This document shows positions 6,959-10,201 of a stretch of DNA of 10,201 bases, one piece after another. The DNA comes from Methanosarcinales archaeon (GTDB lineage Archaea > Halobacteriota > Methanosarcinia > Methanosarcinales > Methanogasteraceae). Positions within the stretch are counted from its first letter, which is position 1. Each line of letters starts with the position of its first letter. Location of the stretch: assembly GCA_030672605.1 (NCBI GenBank), contig DAOVGE010000007.1, positions 1 to 10,201 on the forward strand. The letters run 5' to 3'. A program made the position numbers and the translations under genes. A model generated the notes under the pieces. It saw only the letters and a program-made list of their open reading frames with translations, was not told the DNA's origin and did no database searches.

Positions 6959-7704
6959 CTCCTTCTCATCAGAAAAACAATAATAATCGCGATCAGTGCA
7001 AATGCAGACTCAAAGCCGATCGTAGCTGGCGATGTTGACATTGCAGTGGTTGATGTTGGTGCCAGGTGCGCTGCCCGGTAATCGCTCATCAGTCCGGAAA
7101 GTCTCGTTAAATTGTAGTATCCCGGATGAAGCGTACTATCCGGGGAAACCCAGCACGGAATACCTTCAATACCTGCGTATATGTCCGTCTTACCACCCTC
7201 CTTCCCAACTTTCAGGTAGTGGGCTCTACCACCGATTTGCAGGATCGCAACTCCGCTACCCTCATCAAGCATTATTTCAGCCGAGTTAGTCTCATCGGAG
7301 ATGTGGATGGTCATATCGTCGTCTGATCTGTTGATTTTTGCGCTTTGTACCCAGCCTGCACGACAAGTGTCCTCAAGATACTCAAAAAGTCTACTGTCAT
7401 CTCCGGTGACATTATCCCAGCTAAACAGGTACATGCTCACATTCTTGCACGCCTGCCCGTTCTTATTGCAGTCTATATGAGTCACATTCGCAAAAGCATC
7501 GCCAAACTCCTCCTTCTGCCTGACGCACCACCCGCACTGCTCGGTGCCGTACAGCACCCAGCCATCGGCAGTCAATTTATCAGCCAGTTCGCGTGCGTCG
7601 ATGCTGGAATTTGAATTCACATCTGTTGCACACGCGTTTCCTGTCAGCGATACTATCAGCAATACCGAAAGCATTGCGGTTGTTATCACCGTAATAAGAT
7701 TCAT
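6955..7704 (-). CDS. Secreted thioredoxin-fold protein with an inserted unknown module and a PGF-CTERM-like tail
   Basis: This 249-residue protein has a signal peptide (1-26), then DGWVLYGTEQCGWCVRQKEE with CxxC at 57-60, FGDAF and HIDC. After residue 178 it resumes with GIEGIPCWV (cis-Pro at 183) and LHPGYYNLTRLSGL. These two halves match the thioredoxin domain often fused to VKOR (CPxC, FG, C, YPTW, G, L-x2-L-S-G). Between them, about residues 91-178 form an extra module that recurs in the S-layer-like protein upstream. The C-terminus is IGFESAFALI, a membrane helix and RRR. This resembles the PGF-CTERM signal processed by archaeosortase A, with Ile for Pro. It is probably an extracellular, membrane- or surface-anchored disulfide enzyme. 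Start: the ATG at 7704 follows AGGTGA by 8 nt; the in-frame GTG at 7716 lies inside that ribosome binding site. The stop overlaps the NosD-like start. Confidence 0.85.
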   Translation of the reverse strand: MNLITVITTAMLSVLLIVSLTGNACATDVNSNSSIDARELADKLTADGWVLYGTEQCGWCVRQKEEFGDAFANVTHIDCNKNGQACKNVSMYLFSWDNVTGDDSRLFEYLEDTCRAGWVQSAKINRSDDDMTIHISDETNSAEIMLDEGSGVAILQIGGRAHYLKVGKEGGKTDIYAGIEGIPCWVSPDSTLHPGYYNLTRLSGLMSDYRAAHLAPTSTTAMSTSPATIGFESAFALIAIIIVFLMRRR

Positions 7705-7712
7705 TTTATAGT

Positions 7713-7718
7713 TCACCT
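7713..7718 (-). promoter_or_regulatory. Ribosome binding site that decides the thioredoxin-like start
   Basis: AGGTGA on the minus strand ends 8 nt before the ATG at 7704. Because the GTG at 7716 lies within this site, a start there would have no binding site of its own. The ATG is therefore preferred and shortens the protein by four residues. Confidence 0.7.
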
Positions 7719-7734
7719 ATATTTATCAATATCG

Positions 7735-7748
7735 GATGTTCTCACATC
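7735..7748 (-). promoter_or_regulatory. Leader hairpin upstream of the thioredoxin-like gene
   Basis: GATGT-GAGA-ACATC on the minus strand is a perfect 5-bp stem closed by a GNRA-type tetraloop. It begins 16 nt after the 52-bp element and ends 30 nt before the ATG. These spacings match those of the hairpin before the NHL gene almost exactly, although the stem sequences differ. Confidence 0.45.
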
Positions 7749-7764
7749 TCAACTGCGTTTGCCA

Positions 7765-7816
7765 GTTAGGTATACAAGAATCCTGCCCTAACAAAGTTAG
7801 GTTTTTAGAAAAAACC
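7765..7816 (-). promoter_or_regulatory. 52-bp palindromic leader element, copy A
   Basis: On the minus strand: GGTTTTT-N3-AAAAACC (perfect 7-bp arms), then a GTTAGG-N16-CCTAAC palindrome starting 7 nt later, 60 nt before the ATG at 7704. The first CCTAAC (7796-7801) could instead pair with the adjacent GTTAGG, so two mutually exclusive hairpins are possible here. It starts 20 bp after the stop of the S-layer-like gene, so a terminator role for the T-rich palindrome is also possible. The partner copy is at 1928-1979. Confidence 0.6.
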
Positions 7817-7835
7817 AAATTCATCCCTCCGGCGT

Positions 7836-9869
7836 TCATCTCATAAACCTCCCGATCAGAAACACAGCACCGAACATGCAGATCGCAAGCGCGGTCTCGT
7901 AAAACGACACATCCGCGGATCGTGGTGGTGCCCCGCTGGTGGCGAGAGATTCCTGAGTGCGACTCGGTTCAGGTTCGGATGACAATTTTTCACCCATCAC
8001 CTCGATTGCCGGCATCTCGGTTGCAGTCATGTAACAGTAACTGCTGCCTGATATCGATATCGTTGGTAAACCGAGCGTCATTGTCCCGGGACTTACGATT
8101 AACATCACATACTTGGTCTCGTTCGTCTGGTTTGCCCCGAGAATGGTATGTATCGTCCGGTCTCCTGAGACCAGTTCCGCTCCTTTTGGTATGACGTCTG
8201 TCAAATTGACGATCGTATCCATGTTCCCGGTATTTGCGATGTTCAGCGTGACAGTGACCCTTCCGCCTTCAGAGATCCGACCAGGGTGTGCGGTCTTGTT
8301 CAGGGTTATGCATGCCCCGTCCACCACAATCTCCGGGGCATACGAATGTACACTGACATTTCTTTCGTAACCTATCTCAAACTCTGCGACCGCACACGGT
8401 ACATCAAACACCCCCGGTCTCTCCGGTTTTATACGATATGAATAATGCAGAGACTCTCCTGGTGTGATATTGAACCCCCATTCCAATGTCTCGTTGCTGC
8501 ACAGTCCGAAACCGGACGGAATTGTGTCATTCAGTCTAACTTTGAGGTCTCTTATCCCGGTGTTCTCAAGATCGATACGCACCCATACCGTCTGGTCCAT
8601 TGATATGTGGCTGTTCACAGTCTTCTTGATTACAAGATCGAATCTCGGCAGCACAAGAATCTCTGTTGAGGCAGATTCGGAATACATCACGCCTTTCTCA
8701 TCAAATCCGGTGGCATTAACCGAGATTGTGAACGGTTGTCCCTCCGTTTCGGTGATCGACTGCGGGACGCGTAAGCGTGCATAGACGGTCTCCTCGGTAT
8801 CGACCGCATCATCCGATGCGATATATACGTTCAGTTCACCACCTTCCTCAACAACGTCGAATGCATGTGCCTCCCCGCCGATCTTGAGGGTTGCTCTTTC
8901 ATCTCTGCTATCGGTCACAATCTCGGCTGAGTCGTTGCCCCACCTGATTCTGATGGTATCGCCATCAGGCTTCCGTATGTGTGCATTCGCATTCCTTGTC
9001 CAGTCGAAACCAAGATCCTCCCACAGATATCTCAGGAATCTATCCTCCTCGTTTCTATTCCTCGGGACCTCGTTCCAGGTGAACCAGAGATACCGGGAGT
9101 CCTCATCCTCTGCCAAAAGGCTGCCGAAATGGCTGACGAGATCGCTTGTCGCCTGAAGGTCACCAGGGTCTATTGTAACGGTCGTATTCTCGATTACAGC
9201 GTCACCGACGTTCTCGATCTCAACTGTGACACGAATCTCCGAATCCAGTGGAGTGTACACTTCGCAGTTGGTCTCAATCTTGAGCGATATCTCTGGCTTT
9301 GCCCGGGAATAGAGATCGATATGTATAAGCGGATCCTCCCAGTAACTCGGGCTCTCGGATTCAGGGTGATCTTCTGTCTCGTTCTTGATTGCGACAATCA
9401 CCTCATCATCCCAGTTTAGATAGTCGCACACACGAGTGTCCAGTTCGGTACAGAACGTCTCGTTCACACAGGATGCGTTGAGCACTGATTCATCGAGTAA
9501 CTCATCCTCTCGCCAGAGTGATAGGTAAATAGAATCAACCTCTCCTTCATAATCCGCAAACTCGACTGCGTAGCCCCCTGCACGGTATCGTTCGCCTTTG
9601 TGAATCGACGCGCTTCCTATGTCTGTCCAGTATTCCGGATCCTCGGGGTCGAGAGCGGATGCGGTCTGCAATGGCGCAGAGAGTGCAAGAGCGATCAGAA
9701 TAGCAAGTGCCAGTCGACCGGCATAATATGATTTTTCAGTGAAATTAATGGATTTTGTGGCAGCTAAATTCGTGCAATTCGTGATATTCGTCCGCATTCG
9801 TGATTTTAACACGAATAACACGAATGAACGAATGACACGAATCGATGATCGACAAAAGATAGTTATCAT
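7836..9869 (-). CDS. S-layer-like surface protein with CARDB/DUF11-type domains
   Basis: This 677-residue exported protein has a hydrophobic signal core at 52-71 (LALAILIALAL to TASA). It continues with an S-layer-like beta domain (about 80-190, GERYRAGGYAVEF then IYLSLWREDELLDESV) and a CARDB-like domain (about 195-405) interrupted by a module at 260-352 shared with the downstream thioredoxin-like protein. Two DUF11-like domains follow (about 410-500 and 520-615, e.g. TVTLNIANTGN and DVIPKGAEL), then a Ser/Pro/Glu linker and a C-terminal helix ending GRFMR. Many N-glycosylation sequons suit a cell-surface protein. The ATG at 9869 overlaps the DUF2149 stop (ATGA) and has GGAGGG 5 nt upstream. 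However, residues 10-34 are encoded by repeat R3 (9768-9842), so about 50 residues precede the signal core. An internal ATG at 9797 (654 residues) is the alternative start. Confidence 0.87.
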   Translation of the reverse strand: MITIFCRSSIRVIRSFVLFVLKSRMRTNITNCTNLAATKSINFTEKSYYAGRLALAILIALALSAPLQTASALDPEDPEYWTDIGSASIHKGERYRAGGYAVEFADYEGEVDSIYLSLWREDELLDESVLNASCVNETFCTELDTRVCDYLNWDDEVIVAIKNETEDHPESESPSYWEDPLIHIDLYSRAKPEISLKIETNCEVYTPLDSEIRVTVEIENVGDAVIENTTVTIDPGDLQATSDLVSHFGSLLAEDEDSRYLWFTWNEVPRNRNEEDRFLRYLWEDLGFDWTRNANAHIRKPDGDTIRIRWGNDSAEIVTDSRDERATLKIGGEAHAFDVVEEGGELNVYIASDDAVDTEETVYARLRVPQSITETEGQPFTISVNATGFDEKGVMYSESASTEILVLPRFDLVIKKTVNSHISMDQTVWVRIDLENTGIRDLKVRLNDTIPSGFGLCSNETLEWGFNITPGESLHYSYRIKPERPGVFDVPCAVAEFEIGYERNVSVHSYAPEIVVDGACITLNKTAHPGRISEGGRVTVTLNIANTGNMDTIVNLTDVIPKGAELVSGDRTIHTILGANQTNETKYVMLIVSPGTMTLGLPTISISGSSYCYMTATEMPAIEVMGEKLSSEPEPSRTQESLATSGAPPRSADVSFYETALAICMFGAVFLIGRFMR
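9768..9842. repeat. ATTCGTG palindromic array, copy R3, lying inside a coding frame
   Basis: Four ATTCGTG-type units (9768-9804), a TTT link and four CACGAAT-type units (9808-9842, spacing 9-9-8-9). The arm order is opposite to R1 and R2: here the ATTCGTG arm comes first. On the minus strand the arm reads ATTCGTGTC, ATTCGTTC, ATTCGTGTT, ATTCGTGTT, AAAATC, close to the R1 right arm. It stays open in the frame of the S-layer-like gene and would encode part of its N-terminus. Confidence 0.8.
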
Positions 9870-10201
9870 TCCTGCCCTCCACCTCCACCCTCCGGCACAT
9901 ACACCATCGCACCATCCGGCGTCTTGCCGATCACCCCCAGCACCTTTGATATCTCAATCTCAACCTCTTCTTCTGTAAGATTCAGCGCCTCGATCTTCTC
10001 GCCGTGCTTCACGATCACCTGCATTTCAGGCGTTCCCGGGTTCTTGACAATCGTAACATCCGACTGCGTCAGGAGCTCTGGCACGCTCATGTAGACCAGG
10101 AGCATCACCATCAGTCCGAGAGCAAAGACCATCGCCGCGTCAAAGAGGTTTGCAACGCCTGAGAGCGGGTCCTCATCTTCATCCACTGTTTCCGTTCTTC
10201 T
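9866..10201 (-). CDS. DUF2149 family protein (second paralogue), 5' end outside window
   Basis: At least 111 residues, open to the right edge. A GTG at 10186 could start a 106-residue form. However, the upstream codons RRTET continue in frame, and the paralogue at 2314-2676 has a basic tail before the same motif, so I expect the true start to lie outside. It contains DEDEDPLSGVANLFD, one membrane helix (FDAAMVFALGLMVMLLVYM), VTIVKNPGT and a 40-residue outer domain ending in PEGGGGGQE. The Asp of NLFD may correspond to the proton-carrying Asp of ExbD-type proteins, which is inference. The final Gly codons are GGT and GGA type and double as a strong ribosome binding site for the next gene, which begins in the overlapping ATGA. 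An ExbB-like gene probably precedes it off the right edge, as in the other copy. Confidence 0.88.
   Translation of the reverse strand, partial: RRTETVDEDEDPLSGVANLFDAAMVFALGLMVMLLVYMSVPELLTQSDVTIVKNPGTPEMQVIVKHGEKIEALNLTEEEVEIEISKVLGVIGKTPDGAMVYVPEGGGGGQE
9875..9886 (-). promoter_or_regulatory. Ribosome binding site embedded in Gly codons
   Basis: GGAGGTGGAGGG on the minus strand lies 5 nt before the ATG at 9869 and is made of the terminal glycine codons of the DUF2149 gene. With the ATGA overlap it argues that translation of the S-layer-like protein really begins at 9869, upstream of the repeat. Confidence 0.65.

Noticed and set aside
7726..7824. A 32-residue minus-strand frame with GGAGGG just before its ATG
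   Set aside because: It overlaps leader element A, its GGAGGG touches the start codon, and the related copy B has no matching frame. It was not annotated.
8979..9419. A 146-codon plus-strand open frame
   Set aside because: It is antisense to the S-layer-like gene, which has a coherent domain order. The plus-strand frame shows no domain or credible ribosome binding site.

Overview
The window looks like part of an archaeal chromosome, most likely an uncultivated methanogen- or ANME-related euryarchaeote. The reasons are the protein families. There are two DUF2149 proteins, a DUF2162-type membrane protein and an ExbB/TolQ-type proton channel, a combination I know mainly from methanogen-type archaea. 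There are also several secreted proteins with S-layer-like, CARDB/DUF11-like, NHL and parallel beta-helix domains, and one C-terminus resembling the PGF-CTERM archaeosortase signal. No RNA gene, CRISPR array or transposase is visible. The organism assignment is inference.

Every supported gene is on the minus strand, so the window is transcribed from high to low coordinates. In that order they are: a DUF2149/ExbD-like protein cut by the right edge; a 677-residue S-layer/CARDB/DUF11-like surface protein; a secreted thioredoxin-fold protein; a two-unit NosD-like beta-helix protein; a TPR-DUF2162 membrane protein; an isoprenylcysteine-methyltransferase-like membrane protein; an ExbB/MotA/TolQ protein; a second DUF2149 protein; and a secreted NHL beta-propeller protein that runs off the left edge. 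Four junctions (9866-9869, 6955-6958, 3723-3726, 2673-2676) are ATGA stop/start overlaps, which indicates translational coupling. The two real gaps (7705-7835 and 1861-2313) carry near-copies of one 52-bp palindromic leader element. They probably mark the starts of new transcription units.

The architecture suggests a proton-motive-force-driven envelope machine. The ExbB/DUF2149 pair would form the motor, DUF2162 and the methyltransferase-like protein are membrane partners, and a set of exported proteins sits on or under the S-layer. From memory, such clusters in methanogens often include CobN-like chelatase subunits, which hints at metal or corrinoid handling, but no chelatase is in this window.

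The points most worth a second look are these. (1) A roughly 90-residue module, which I do not recognise, is shared by the thioredoxin-like protein and the S-layer-like protein, and in each it appears to be inserted inside another fold. (2) The duplicated 52-bp leader element has a GTTAGG-N16-CCTAAC palindrome and a separate hairpin at an identical distance downstream. (3) Three dispersed palindromic repeats are built from ATTCGTG units, and one of them appears to be translated as the N-terminus of the S-layer-like protein.
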